Positions 11,441 through 23,354 are shown, counted from the stretch's first letter. The stretch is 64,000 nt of DNA from Diadema setosum (GCA_033980235.1 CM067069.1:37075992-37139991), one strand, 5' to 3'. The notes: generated from the letters alone by a model not told the origin. A program made the numbers and translations.

Positions 11441-11623
11441 CTGACATGATGATGCTGAGTCAGCGGCTGTTGAGAAGAACTTTTCAGGCCAGAAATCGCA
11501 GGTCAGAGTGAATTTCCAAAGGTATGGCAATGTACACACCCATCGGGCCAAGTCTCCTCCCATCGAGGAGTGATATTTATAATTTTTGTCACTGCTCTGA
11601 AAATGCAACGTCAGATCGTCAAT
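11441..11623 (-). CDS. LRR exon, 183 bp, phase 0 (module B)
   Basis: On the minus strand the acceptor is TTTTTGCAG above 11,623 and the donor is TGTCAG|GTATAA below 11,441. The exon encodes 61 residues: IDDLTLHFQSSDKNYKYHSS, then MGGDLARWVCTLPYL, then WKFTLTCDFWPEKFF and STAADSASSCQ. LTLHF and FTLTCDF are LRR beta-strand-like, and LARWVCTLPYL fits the helical side, so one exon supplies about two leucine-rich repeats. No stop is present. Both ends are phase 0, so exons of this kind can be added or lost without shifting the frame. It is probably the ectodomain or C-terminal sensor of an expanded receptor family such as NLRs, but no NACHT, TIR or transmembrane part is in view. Confidence 0.75.
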
Positions 11624-11949
11624 CTGCAAAAACGCAGAGAAATAAAGCAAAACATGTCATCAGAAATAAGAATATCATGTAAATAAGAATAACAAAGAAG
11701 TTTTATTTCAACCTATGGATGCAATACAAATGAAACAAAATAGAACGCGCCTTCCATCTATCGGCATATGAGATAAAACAATCACTCTCTTCAACTCTCT
11801 GCCGTTTGTAGTTCACAAATTTTGTGACTGTTAATAGTAGAGCAGATAAGCCCTCAAAATCACGTGAATTGTGCAAAATTTGACTAAAGCATGAAACTTT
11901 CACCAGTGTTAGTACATACCATAAGATTTATTTTAAGATCGGGAGGTAA

Positions 11950-12660
11950 GTCTGATTTGACCTCTGATGACCTCCAGAGGTCAATGTACTTTAGATATCA
12001 GAAAATCGATGTTTTTAGACATTTGCGAATGATATATGTGGTTATTACCACAGAGAAATCATTTCCAGATTCAACAGAGCACTGACAGGTTTTTACCTTT
12101 GACCTCTGATGACGTCCAGAGGTCAATGAACTTTAAATATCAAAATATCGATGTTTTTAGACATTTGTGAATGATATATGTGGTTATGATTCACTAAACA
12201 TGCATCTATACTTCAGGGAAACCATTTTCTGATTCCACAGAGCATTGACAGGTTTTAACCTTTGACCTCTGATGACCTTTGGAGGTCAATGACCTCAAAA
12301 TATTATATTGATCTGTGATGTCATTGGTTAATGGTAACCATTGTTAAGATGTACAAAACAAGCATATCTGTCTTACAATGAAATTGTCTTCATATTCTAA
12401 AGAGCAGACAGGTTTCTACCTTTGACCTCTGATGACCTTGAGAGGTCAATGACCTCAGACTATCAGAATATTGAAGTATGACATCATTGGTGAAAGGTCA
12501 AACATGGTAAAGATGTACAAAACAAGCATATCTGTGTACAATGACATCGTCTTCATATTCCAAGGCACACGGACGAGTTTCTGCCTTTGACCTCTGATGA
12601 TCTCGAGAGGTCAATGACCTCAAAGTATCAGAATAGTTTGGCATCATCAATGGTAAACAT
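11950..12660 (+). repeat. Left tandem-repeat arm of the 5.5-kb element
   Basis: Five units, each beginning near TTTGACCTCTGATGACCT and 'gaggtcaatgacct', then a stretch with 'gtgatgtcattggt' and 'acaaaacaagcat'. Unit length is about 150-170 bases. Each unit contains AGAGGTCAATGACCT-like half-sites (AGGTCA), which are the core of nuclear-receptor binding sites. Confidence 0.8.
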
Positions 12661-12839
12661 GATGATGTTCTAGAGAGCACTCGTAGGCCCTGTTTATAAA
12701 CGAGCCATTACCGTTCACCTATGAAAATCACACAAGGTCAAATACCTCGAATGAAATGTGAGGATGTTAATATTGATATTGCGATAGTTAATAGTTAATA
12801 ATTGTTTATAATGTAGGGCTTACAAACCATGCATTTCTG

Positions 12840-14165
12840 TTACCAAAATTATGGATCACCAAGGTGTACCAAGTCTATATGGATGGGAACCCAGCAAGCG
12901 CAGCGTTGGCGAGGGTAGGGTATTCCACTCCCATTCGAGAGAGCTCTTGTATTTTGAGAAATGAGATTCAACGACCTGGCACACAGGCACTTTTGAAGGA
13001 ATACCTCGAAATTTGTATCAAAAAGGTGTAGTAAGTCAGCCATCTATGGAGGGAGACCAATCGACAGAAGGATGTGGGTGGAGGTATCCCACTCCCACAT
13101 TATGGAGCTTTTGCATTCTTTTGTTTGCAATCCAATGATCTCGTGCACTCTTGGTTGAACTACCATTTTGAAAAAAAAAGTCCATACCCAAATGTTTAGC
13201 CATAATCAATGCATGGAGGAGAGGTTGATACAGCGAGAGGAGGGTATGAAAGGGGCTGTCCCCCAATCCTTCCCATGCGAGGGAGCCTTTGCAGTAAGAA
13301 TAGAAATGTAAAAAAAAAAATCTAGTATACACATTTATGATGGAATATTTGGGAAATTATCAGTAAAAGGAGTGTACCAAATCTAAGGGTAGAAACCGAG
13401 GAGGGATTGTTCATTGAAAGATGCACCATCCCCTCCAACAAGAGGGATTTTCTTTAATATGTCGGAAGTGAAATTAAAGATCTAGTACATACTTTGTAAT
13501 GATATAGACCAAAAATGGGACAAAAGCACTGAGCGTATATGGAAGGGGACATAACGAAAGATAGTCTGGGGGAGGGGGTATGCAAAGGAGATTCTGCCTT
13601 TTAATCTGGTGCTCACTATAGCTGAAATGTTCAGTGACAATTCATTTTCTGTCAAAAAAGTGAAGAAAAAAAAAATCTCCATCTCAGGAAATACTTGGAG
13701 GCAAAGTTTTATGTCCCCACCATTCCCCCTCCCATATTTTTTCGGGAGGCGGGGCAAATGCCTCTTGCCCTCCAAAATGAACAATCGTGCATATATAGGA
13801 AAGCCTTTTCATCTTTGGAATTCAAATAAAAATGTCTCTTAAAAACATTTTTCATAGAATAAGGGAAATTATCATTCCGCAAAGTATGTTATATCTGTGG
13901 AAGGAACCAAGCAGGGGGAAGGAGTCTATCAAAAGGAGATATATCCCCTCTCACAGAAGGGAGATTTTGCATTTCAGAATTAAATTTTAACAATCCGATG
14001 CACACTTTGAGTGAAAAACTTGGGCAGTTTTCTGTCTAACAAGAAAAAAAAACAAAAAACAACAACAAAAACTAACAACAACAAAACATAGTCCACATCT
14101 CAGAATTTAATGGGGTGGGGGTCAACTATCCCTGCCACCACCCCACCCCTCCTCTAAACTGATGC
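12840..14165. repeat. Degenerate tandem array inside the 5.5-kb element
   Basis: Units of roughly 170-200 bases recur with the pattern 'gtgtaccaaatcta', a purine-rich stretch, 'catcccctcc' and 'gggattttctttaa' or 'ggagcttttgcattc'. About six diverged units are visible. The ORFs across it (such as 13,036-13,332 and 13,482-13,784) follow from low complexity and are not called. Confidence 0.6.
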
Positions 14166-14689
14166 CCCGGTATGTGCATGTGTTTTATTCCACTTGTTGA
14201 AAAGAAGAGAGAGTTTTAAGAAACAATATTGTTCAGTGGTCGCTATCCCAGTCATGTAAATTGTTTATCAATAAGGTGATTTCCTTCACCTGTATACCTT
14301 AAGATGATGTAGGCCTGGTATTTGCCTTGCACGTTATTACATCTATTCCTTTTTTAGTATTCTCGTTTATATCTAGATGTTAAAGTTGTTTACTTTGCCA
14401 CGATTTTATTTGTACATAGAAAAAATAATCCAAGACTGAAAATGACACTGATACAACATTTAATGATTGACATGATGCACATATTGTGTATTTCTATAGC
14501 AATAAAAGTGAGCAATTCAAAAGGCGTGTACTCATTTCACATGAACATTAGCGATGATCCTCTGACCTCTGGAGGATATTGAAAGATATGCATCAAAATG
14601 TGAGAATATTGATATCTGGTCTCATTGGTTTGTAATGGCCAGCTGCTTATGAAATACTAATTATATATAAAAAATGCATTTTGTGTGTA

Positions 14690-15170
14690 TGTGTGTGTGT
14701 GTGTGTCCAAAATTGTATGCAGAGAATTCCACACACAGTTCAATTTTGACTTCCATCTAGGACAATGAGCTGTTACTTTTTTCTCAACTACACTGTAATA
14801 TCAAAATCTATTGAAAAAACACGGTGGCGGCTGGGTCTAACACATTATCATTCCTTTTCGTTGGAGATCCATGCGGGATGGTCAAAACAAACATAAAAAA
14901 CAAATATCTCAGACCTAATTGTTATAACAAAGCATCATATCCTCATATACCCAACCCAACCCTCTATGCCCAAACAATGTAAACCACCCCATGGACTTAC
15001 TTGGAGCTTTAGAATATCCTTTGTCAACAGAGAGAGACATCCAAACCTTTGCAGTGCCGATTAAAATCTGCTATGGAACTGATTGGTATTGGCTCTGCAT
15101 CATTGACAGCAGATCTCGTTTCCTATTCTCCTTCTTCTTCTTCTTCTTCTTCTTCTTCTTCTTCATTATA
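14690..15170. repeat. (GT)n and (CTT)n microsatellites
   Basis: A TG-rich tract lies at about 14,686-14,706 and a pure CTT run at about 15,131-15,165. The glutamate run seen in the minus-strand ORF at 15,123-15,464 is only the CTT repeat read backwards. Confidence 0.85.
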
Positions 15171-15636
15171 CTTTGTAATCTTGTAATATTCTGCCATGGA
15201 GCCTTTTCTTAATTGGTTAAAGAAGGTATCCAAAGAGCTATATGAAGCAAAAAACAACAAACAAATGCAAAAACAAAAAGAGAGACATAACAGAGCTGAA
15301 TATTGAGCATCTCTCTCCTGAAGTGTTTCAAAGAGATACGAGAGACAGTGGCCGAGAGTAGCCGCCACCTTTTTCGGGAGTAGGCCTACTTTGTGTTCTT
15401 GCAAATGATGCCTGACATTTTTGGTCATTTGCCCTTTTTGAAGAATGTAGCAATAGAGCCACAACTTCCTGCGGAGTGGATATTGTGGGGTTCTTGATGC
15501 AGAACATCATCGCTGAATTTGCCTGTGCTGTACTTTCTTACAGGGATTGCCATTGTAGTTTTGTTTTGTTTTGCTTTGTTCTGTTTTTCAAGTGTGGCTG
15601 TAACACTGCTTGTTTTGCATATGATGGTCATTGCAG

Positions 15637-16121
15637 CTAAAGAGTGCATATCTTCTCTGGATCATTCCAAACTTCATGATGTTTTACCTGGGTGAATGGA
15701 TCCCAGATGATGCATGCATATTCCAGGACAGTCCTGAGCGGCATGGAATAGCAAAACACCTGAACTTTATGATACTCGTATCTTCGTCTGGAGAGAGTCT
15801 TTGGTTGAAGTATAACCTTTTTAAGCTGCTGTGGCGATTTGATTCCAACTGAGCCTCCTATAGGAACTCCAAAATATTTTACACAATCCGCTTTCTCCAT
15901 GGTTTGCCATGAATGCTTATCTATTCCCTGGGTAGGTCTCGGATGGCAATAGCTAGTTGCAATACACAGGATTGCTTCATGTGGAATGCATGTTGGGCCT
16001 CACAATATGTCGAAGTTTTCAAGATGGTCCATGATGTCGCAGCTGTGGACTGTATACTCCAGGACCATGAGTCATTCATCGCAGTCATACTGTAACAACC
16101 CACCAGCTTTACACTGGCCAA
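15637..16121 (-). pseudogene. LINE reverse transcriptase remnant (CR1/jockey-like)
   Basis: Minus-strand frames contain MEKADCVKYFGVPIGGSVG, matching the 'KYLGV' region after the catalytic core of non-LTR reverse transcriptases, then LRTVLEYACIIWDPFTQVKH, matching the conserved 'PVLEYACPVW' block of the C-terminal part. The upstream part (15,921-16,121) continues the homology in another frame. Frames change at least once and no catalytic DD is found. It lies within the 5.5-kb inverted-repeat element and is probably an older insertion into it. Confidence 0.75.
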
Positions 16122-16554
16122 TACAGGCCCACCAGCTGGAAACTATGCAAACATTGCCCATGAGCTTGACACTTAGGCAAACCAGTCCCATAATGAGTCC
16201 GACAAATGGGGGAAAAAATCTATGAGACTTACACTGAATAGATTAAACACTCTGTATATCAGTCTCGTGGGCCTTGTTTTCCTCGAGTGTCGAGATAATG
16301 GCCATATTTGTCTATATTTGCTAGTCTACATAACTAACCCAAACATAACAGTTATATTTGAGGTCACTGCCATCACTCAAGAAACTTAAGCTTTATTTCT
16401 GAAGTAATTGACCTCTCACATTTCAGAGACCTGTTACTATAAACCAATGCGCTGTGGAATATGCATACATACTTTGATCAAAACGTCAATGCGTGATTTG
16501 TACATGATTAAGCATTTACGATTACACCAATGAAGCCAAACATCAATACAGGTA

Positions 16555-17265
16555 AGCCTGCACATGTGACCTCAGTGACCCCTCATTGTCCTGAGAGGTC
16601 AAAGTTCTCTTGCTCTGTGGTATAGGAAAACAATTAAATTGTAATACAAATGAATATAACATCTAAATCATGTTTGTCATCAACCAATTGCACCAAATAT
16701 CAATGTTCTGACATTTTGAGGTCATTGGCCTCATCATAGGTCATCTGAGGTCATCAGAGGTCAAAGGCAGAAATCTGACTCGAAAGGTTCAGTGGAACAT
16801 TGAGGCAATTCCTCTTACAAAAATTAGTTTTTAGTACATAATTATCGTGTTTCAGTTATGAGTGACGCATTAAAATATCAATTTTCTGACATTTTGAGGT
16901 TATTGACCTCTGGAGGTCATCAGAGGTCAAAGATAGAAACCTGTCAGGGCTCTGTGGAATATAACGACAATTTCACTGTGACAAAAATTAAGTTTTAGTA
17001 CATCATTACTATGTTTTATCATTAACCAATGATGCAAAATATCAATCTTCTGACATTTTGAGGTCATTGACCTCTGGAGGTCATCAGAGGTCAAAGGTAG
17101 AAACCTGTCAGGGCTCTGTGGAACATAAAGACAATTTCACTGTGACAAAAATTAAGCTTTAGTACATCATTACTGTGTTTATCATTAACCAATGACGCAA
17201 AATATCAATTTTCTGATATCTAAAGTACATTGACCTCTGGAGGTCATCAGAGGTCAATTCAGACT
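16555..17265 (-). repeat. Right tandem-repeat arm of the 5.5-kb element
   Basis: Inverted counterpart of 11,950-12,660. Four units of about 165 bases contain 'tgacctctggaggtcatc', 'agaggtcaaaggtagaaa', 'cctgtcagggctctgtgg' and 'gttttatcattaaccaat'. The right-arm units are more alike than those of the left arm, suggesting recent local homogenisation. Confidence 0.8.
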
Positions 17266-17716
17266 TACCTCCCGATCTTAAAATTAATCTTATAGCATGT
17301 ACTAACAATGGTGAAAGTTTCATGCTTTAGTCAAATTTTGCACAATTCTTCGGCTTATCTGCTCTACTATAATTTTGTTAGTCTCGTAGTCATATTTTGA
17401 ATTAAGGCTACTTAAAAGCCGCATTATCAGAGAATTCAAATTAGTTTAGATAGTTAATTACTCTCCATCATATGCCAATCAACAAGAGCAGAAGGTACGA
17501 ACAAAGTCTGTTAAAATATAAATACATTGTACAACAATAATACTGTATGATTATTCTCAAAATCTCGTTTAGCATTAATAAAGGTAAAGATTGCTCATTT
17601 AACCAAATTTCATGATCCTAATGTTCAAACTTTGTTAATTGCGCCCAGATCATAAATCCACAATGTCATTAATGAAAGGTTTGTCGAATCTGATCGACAT
17701 GAACCATAATTCCTGG

Positions 17717-17892
17717 GGTTTTTTCGTAAAGTTGTTTGTTAAGTTCCGAACGACTAGCGAGCGACTGGTGATCAGTTCTTGTGCTGAATTATGTAAATTC
17801 TGATACCTTTCAAGTATAGCACATCAGAAGATACCACCAGTCGCTCGTAAGTTTTTTGTAACTTTACGAACAGCTCTATGAAACAGGGCCCA
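17717..17892. mobile_element. Hairpin MITE, module B copy
   Basis: Same family and same intronic position as 10,253-10,418. The arms are 'gcgagcgactggtgatcag' against 'accaccagtcgctcgtaag'. Ends in 'ctatgaaacagggccca'. Confidence 0.8.
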
Positions 17893-19169
17893 GGTACTGT
17901 TTTCACATGCGATAATAATAACAAACAAAAACAAGTTTTCTCGGGATCATGTAGTACGAATTGCTGTCACTATTTTTGGATACATATGGGATAAAAACCA
18001 AGCCGGCCTTCTTTTTTTTCCGCAGCTCGTGTGATTTTAAATCTTCAAAGGATTCCGTGATCGTCAAGGCCTGTAATGCTTTCAATAGTGAAGTTCTGAT
18101 AGTGTTGTTACATTGTGAATACTATGTGTCGATAAACTGTTTGTCATAAATGTCGTGTACAAAACCATATTTCATATAACCATGATAACGGAATTAAGCA
18201 AAAATAAATCAAATCAAATCGAAATATTTGAATAACCGTGGTTGATTAACAATTTTTCTACGCAAAGAGTGTTGTGCTCATGGGGTGAGGGGAACCATAA
18301 CAGTGTTTGATTGCAGTAAGCTGAGGATTAATTGTCAATGAATTACTATCAGCAACAAGTCTAATGACACAAGTCATGATTCAATTCAATACCTATCGAG
18401 CGTGTTTTATTCTCAGGCAGTCAGTACACTTTGCAATGACAAAAATAGACGAATTATTCAATCGTTCGAGGCACTGCAGTCCGGTGATTAATGTAGTCAC
18501 ATTCTTTTCTGTGCTTTTTTAAACGGTGAATATTCGTTAACATTCTGATGAAGTAAATGACCAATCACTTATTTATGAATACACATAATTTGTGTTTAAA
18601 AAAGCAGACTACGAGTGACCAGAACCCAGTCAATTGAGTCTGTAATCTAATTTGTGCATTTCACAAGATTATAGTCGCTTGTTATTCGTCTTTCCCAGTC
18701 TGTCGTCTCCCTTCCTTCTCTTTGACAGTTTCATCTTCTTTTCTTGAGAGTTAAGACGAATTGCGATAGTCGGCAAACTCTGACATATCCATACCAGTGT
18801 ATACAGCAAGAGCAAGAACGTTTACATAAAAAGAAAGATTAAGTCAATGGAGGATGATGGGTATAAAGTGTATTCATTGTATTGTCAAAATACCATGAAG
18901 TAACCCTGTCATCGAAAACACTGCATACATGCGATGTTCACTCTTCCCGCACATTATTCCAATTCTAAGAAGCATTTAACTAACGAATATTTTTTGCTTT
19001 TCTGTTTGCTTTTACTTGAGATCTCTCTTGAATGACCGTACAAATAATATTCAGATTTTACATAATGTGATCGAAAGTCTTAAGGGTGACGAGAAAAAGA
19101 AAAAAATGAATCAAATAAAGATCATAGGCATGGAAAATATGAATTATGCACACTTCTTGTTGATTATAC

Positions 19170-19352
19170 CCGACATGATGATGCTGAGTCAGCGGCTGTT
19201 GAGAAAAACTTTTCAGGCCAGAAATCACATGTCAGAGTGAAGCTCAAAAGAAGTGGCAATATGCACAACCATCGGGCCAAGTCGCCTCCCATCGAGGAGT
19301 CATATTTCCAATCTTTGTCACTGCTCTGAAAATGCAACGTCAGATAGCAAAT
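19170..19352 (-). CDS. LRR exon, 183 bp, phase 0 (module C)
   Basis: The acceptor is GCGTTTGTACAG above 19,352. The donor is TGTCGG|GTATAA, where the usual CAG has become CGG, a mild weakening that also changes the last residue from Gln to Arg. The 61 residues read ICYLTLHFQSSDKDWKYDSS, MGGDLARWLCILPLL, LSFTLTCDFWPEKFF, STAADSASSCR. The frame is open with no stop. It differs from module B mainly in residues 2-3, 14-15, 18 and 33-37, that is, around the beta-strand positions. About two LRRs are encoded. Confidence 0.75.
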
Positions 19353-19693
19353 CTGTACAAACGCAGAGAAATAAAGCAAAACATGTCATCAGAAATAACA
19401 ATATCATGTTAATAAGGAATAACAAAGTAGTTTTATTTAAGCATATGCGTGTGTCACAAATGTACACACTAGTAGTTATGTACATATGTATGATGTACTG
19501 TATGCATGGCTGTTTTAATGTGTATGTACACAGATTGACCAGATTCATGGAGAACATTATGGTATAGATATAGTACATACAGGCTGACCAGATCAGAGGA
19601 GAATTTTCTAGGTGGTATACAATGTAGCTATACAGTACATGCATGTAACAGGAAATACATTATAGCTCACTCAATCTAGAATGATTTCACCCA

Positions 19694-19706
19694 TTCCAGA
19701 ATGTTC
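19694..19706 (+). promoter_or_regulatory. Heat-shock-element-like site in the LTR U3
   Basis: TTCCAGAATGTTC is three perfect alternating pentamers (TTCnnGAAnnTTC), the minimal heat-shock factor site, about 190 bases before the LTR TATA box. Function is inferred. Confidence 0.5.
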
Positions 19707-19895
19707 TGGGAAGTGCTTACATGTTTAGCTGAGGGAGGCACTGTCCCTGTAGCCCAATATGATTGGTAGTTAATTTTGGCAATGATGTTATAATGCAATG
19801 AGTCATCCAGGATTCCTGGAACTTGGACTAGCTAGAATGTGTGGCCCCAGGTTGGAGAGAGTTACAGAATGTGCTAGAAGGGGGTGAATGGATAG

Positions 19896-19961
19896 TATAT
19901 AAGCCAGAGAAATTCTTCAGTAGGCAGAGTACCCAACACCTCTGCTCTGAGAGTTACGTCA
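19896..19961 (+). promoter_or_regulatory. LTR core promoter: TATA box and CRE-like site
   Basis: TATATAAG lies at 19,896-19,903 and TTACGTCA, a CRE/ATF-like site, at 19,954-19,961. Transcription would start near 19,925-19,935. Confidence 0.5.
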
Positions 19962-20497
19962 CTTCTGGCTCTGAAGCGACTTGTTATAGTCAGTCCTGTG
20001 TTACCTGCTGACCTGTTATACTTGGCCTGGGAGACATTTTGCCTGCAGATAATTAATTTGCCTTCATTGGAGATAGACTCCATGTTTTATGTCAATGGAC
20101 ATTGCTACGGCAAAGCTGTGATGGGCTGGATTCCTAGCTGGACAATATAAAGTGAATCATTATTCAACGCATCGACTGGACGTGGTCGTTGGATCTGCAC
20201 ATTTCACTGTGAACATTATACCGTGGATCTATTGTGGACATATACCCTGGATTTATAACGCGGACTATTGTAACCTGTGCCTCTGGATTTACGTCGCAGG
20301 AATCATTCATCGGTGCATCGCGGATCATTCATTTGTGCATCGAACATCGTATCTGGACACTACCAGGGAACTGTAGCGACTTTGTGATAGTTTGGATGCA
20401 TGTAAGTGATTCCACTACCGATTTGTAATTGTTTCTATTGATCATTGTTGTACTGATATGACGCCAATTACCAGTCTGTACCCACAATATTACTGTT

Positions 20498-20503
20498 AAT
20501 AAA
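20498..20503 (+). terminator. LTR poly(A) signal
   Basis: AATAAA, 65 bases before the LTR end, in the same orientation as the TATA box. The R-U5 part is thus about 600 bases long. Confidence 0.55.
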
Positions 20504-21214
20504 CCGCCTGAACATCAGTTGATTGTTTCTTTTGTGCGATCATTCTCAGAGTGATTTTGGTCGTAACAGGTGCAATAATACAAATGAAGAAAACAGAACA
20601 CGCCTTCCTATATTCATAAAATTAAAGCCATCGGTATAGGAGATAAGCCAATCACTCCCTTCAACTCTCTGCCGTTCGTCGTTCATAAATTTTGTGAGAG
20701 TTCCTTTTCTTTGGCTCGTAGTTATGTTTTGAATTAAAGCTACTTAAAAGCCGCATTGGCAGAGAATGTGAATACGTTTAGATAGTTAAATGCGTTCCAT
20801 CATATGCCAATCAACAAAAGCAGAAGGTACGAACAAAGTTTGTGTATATATGAATACAACAAAACCGCTGTAAGATTATTCGTACAATTTTGTTAAGAAT
20901 TAATGGAGGTAGAATATTGTTCTTTTAACCAAAGTTCATGATCCCAATATTCAAACCTTTTAATTGCGTCAAGATCATAAATCCACAATGTCATTTATGA
21001 AAGGGTTGTCGAACCCCATCGGTCACATAAGCTGATGAATTCGAAATTGTTCTTTGACCATATAAGCTCCGAACCCCCAACCAACAAAAAACGAAACGAT
21101 GAATTGAAATATAACACAATACAACGTCATGACAAAAAAAAAAAATACGTTTTTTTGTTGTTGTTGTGTTTTGTTTTGTTTTTGTCTACATATGCTGAGA
21201 CATAATTTCTGGGG

Positions 21215-21380
21215 GTGTTTCATAAACTGTTCATAAAGTTACGAACGACTAGCGAGCGACTGGTGATCAGTTTTTGTGCTGAATTATGTAAATTCTGATA
21301 GGTATAGCACATCAGAAGATACCACCAGTCGCTCGTAAGTTTTTCGTAACTTTACGAACAGCTCTATGAAACATGGCCCA
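21215..21380. mobile_element. Hairpin MITE, module C copy
   Basis: Same element and position as 17,717-17,892, nearly identical, with a shorter loop. Confidence 0.8.
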
Positions 21381-22493
21381 GGTACTGTTTTCACATACGA
21401 TAATAATAACAAACAAAAACAAGTTTTCATGTAGTACGAATTGCTGTCACTATTTTTGGATACATATGGGATAAAAACCAAGCCGGCCTTCTTTTTTTCC
21501 GCAGCTCGTGTGATTTTAAATCTTCAAAGGATTCCGTGATCGTCAAGGCATGTAATGCTTTCAATAGTGAAGTTCTGAAAGTGTTGTTACATTATGAAAA
21601 CTATGTGCCGATATACTGTTTGTCATAAATGTCGTGTAAATAATCATATTTGATGTAACGGAATTATGCTGAAATAAATCAAATCAAATCAAAATATTTG
21701 AATAACCATGGGGGATTAACACATGTTGTACGCAAAGAGTTTTGTGCTCATTGGGTGAGGGGAACCATAACAGTGTTTGATTGCAGTAAGCTGAGGATTA
21801 TTTGTCAAGGAATTACTATCACCAACAAGTCTAATGACACAAGTCATGATTCAATTCAATGCTCATCGAGCGTGCTTTATTCTCATAAAGTACAGTCAGT
21901 ACACTTTGCAATAACAAAAATAGACGAATTATTGGTTCGTTCGAGGCACTGCAGTCCGGTGATTAATGTAGTCACATTCTTTTCTGTGCTTTTTGTAAAC
22001 GGTGAATATTCGTTAACATTCTGATGAAGTAAATGACCAATCACTTATTTAGGAATACACATAATTTGTGTAAAAAAAGCAAACTACGAGTGACCAGAAC
22101 CCAGTCAATTGAGTCTGTAATCTAATTTTTGCATTTCTAAAGATTATTGTTGCTTGTTATTCGTCTTTCCCCGTCTGTCGTCTCCCTTCCTTCTGTTTGA
22201 CAGTTTAATTTTCTTTTCTTGAGAGTTAAGACGAATTACGGTAGTCGGCAAACTCTGACATATTATCCATACAATTGTATACAGCAAGAGCAAGAACGTT
22301 TACATAAAAAGAAAGATTAAGTCAATGGAGGACGATGGGTATAAAGTATATTCATTGTTCAAATTCATGATTTTCTTCCGTCGAGATGTTTTTGTTGCAA
22401 TTGATTGACAAATTGCCCTACATCGACGTAAAAGCACTGAATTGATCAGTGTTTTAGTAGTAGCCATGATAAAAAAATCATGGGCGTACATAC

Positions 22494-22566
22494 TCGAGCA
22501 GGATTTGAACCTACGACCTCCTGATCACCGGACAGGCGTCATCTCCACTAGACCACCGAGCTTTCG
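22494..22566 (-). other. tRNA-like SINE head, left arm
   Basis: Minus strand: box A-like GGTGGTCTAGTGG and box B GGTTCAAATCC, 73 nt. The anticodon stem CCTG/CAGG pairs but position 33 is C rather than U, so it is not a functional tRNA gene. It could still act as an internal RNA polymerase III promoter. Confidence 0.7.
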
Positions 22567-22888
22567 CCCGTAAGCAAGTGTTGGTTCTAATCCTTATAGC
22601 ATGCAGCGGATACTGCTTTGTTATTCAAATTCACGATTTTCTTCCGTCGAGATGTTTTTGTGGCAATTGATTGACAAATTACCCTACATAGACGTAAAAG
22701 CACTGAATTGATCAGTGTTTTAGTAGTACTACTAAAACACTGATCAATTCAGTGCTTTTACGTCTATGTAGGGTAATTTGTCAATCAATTGCCACAAAAA
22801 CATCTCGACGGAAGAAAATCGTGAATTTGAATAACAAAGCAGTATCCGCTGCATGCTATAAGGATTAGAACCAACACTTGCTTACGGG

Positions 22889-22961
22889 CGAAAGCTCGGT
22901 GGTCTAGTGGAGATGACGCCTGTCCGGTGATCAGGAGGTCGTAGGTTCAAATCCTGCTCGA
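22889..22961 (+). other. tRNA-like SINE head, right arm
   Basis: Exact mirror of 22,494-22,566 on the plus strand. The two internal promoters therefore diverge outwards or converge through the centre of the palindrome, depending on transcript length. Confidence 0.7.
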
Positions 22962-23354
22962 GTATGTACGCCCATGATTTTTTATCATGGCTACTACTAA
23001 AACACTGATCAATTCAGTGCTTTTACGTCGATGTAGGGCAATTTGTCAATCAATTGCAATATATTCATTGTATTGTCAAAACACTATGAAGTAACCCTGT
23101 CATCGAAAACACTGCATACATGCAATGTTCACTCCTCCCGCATATTATTCCAATTCTAAGAAGCACTTAACTATCGAATATTTTTGCTTTTCTGTTTGCT
23201 TTTACTTGAGGTCTATCTTGAATGACCGTACAAATAATATTCAGATTTTACATAATGTGATAACAAGTCTTAAGAGCAGCGAGAAAAAAAATGAATCAAA
23301 TAAAGATCATAGGCATGGAAAATATGAATTATGCATACTTCTTATTGATTATAC

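Larger units (their letters stand above)
11835..17369. mobile_element. 5.5-kb inverted-repeat transposon with tandem-repeat arms
   Basis: Inserted in the intron of module B. The ends read TAGTAGAGCAGATAAGCC and its complement. Further in, both arms share 'gaattgtgcaaaatttgac' and 'gcatgaaactttcacca', and then arrays of a roughly 160-bp unit (11,950-12,660 and 16,555-17,265, inverted to each other). It is flanked by TAA at 11,832-11,834 and 17,370-17,372, and modules C and D show the uninterrupted intron. The core has no transposase. It contains LINE remnants, a degenerate tandem array and microsatellites. It is probably a non-autonomous class II or fold-back element. Confidence 0.8.
19452..20568 (+). 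mobile_element. Solo LTR of an LTR retrotransposon, 1,117 bp
   Basis: Starts TGTCACAAATGTAC and ends GGTCGTAACA, giving the TG...CA ends of LTRs. It is flanked by CGTG (19,448-19,451) and GGTG (20,569-20,572). The uninterrupted sister intron at about 23,625 reads catatGGTGcaata around this point with one extra G, so the target duplication is probably 4 bp with one change. It has a TATA box (TATATAAG, 19,896) and a poly(A) signal (AATAAA, 20,498) in the right order for U3-R-U5. No internal gag-pol region or second LTR is present, so internal recombination has removed them. Confidence 0.8.
22358..23059. mobile_element. Fold-back element with a tRNA-like sequence in each arm
   Basis: A 702-bp insertion in the module C intron, flanked by an 11-bp duplication TATATTCATTG (22,347-22,357 and 23,060-23,070). 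Module B at about 18,873 carries the uninterrupted target. Bases 22,396-22,727 and 22,728-23,059 are reverse complements of each other with very few differences, joined at the palindrome TAGTAGTACTACTA with no loop. Each arm holds a tRNA-like head flanked by copies of a 105-bp block (TTCCGTCGAGATGTTTTTG to AGTGTTTTAGTAGTA). It looks like an inverted dimer of a tRNA-derived SINE. Confidence 0.85.

Noticed and set aside
15123..15464. Acidic Glu-repeat ORF
   Set aside because: It is the CTT microsatellite read on the minus strand.
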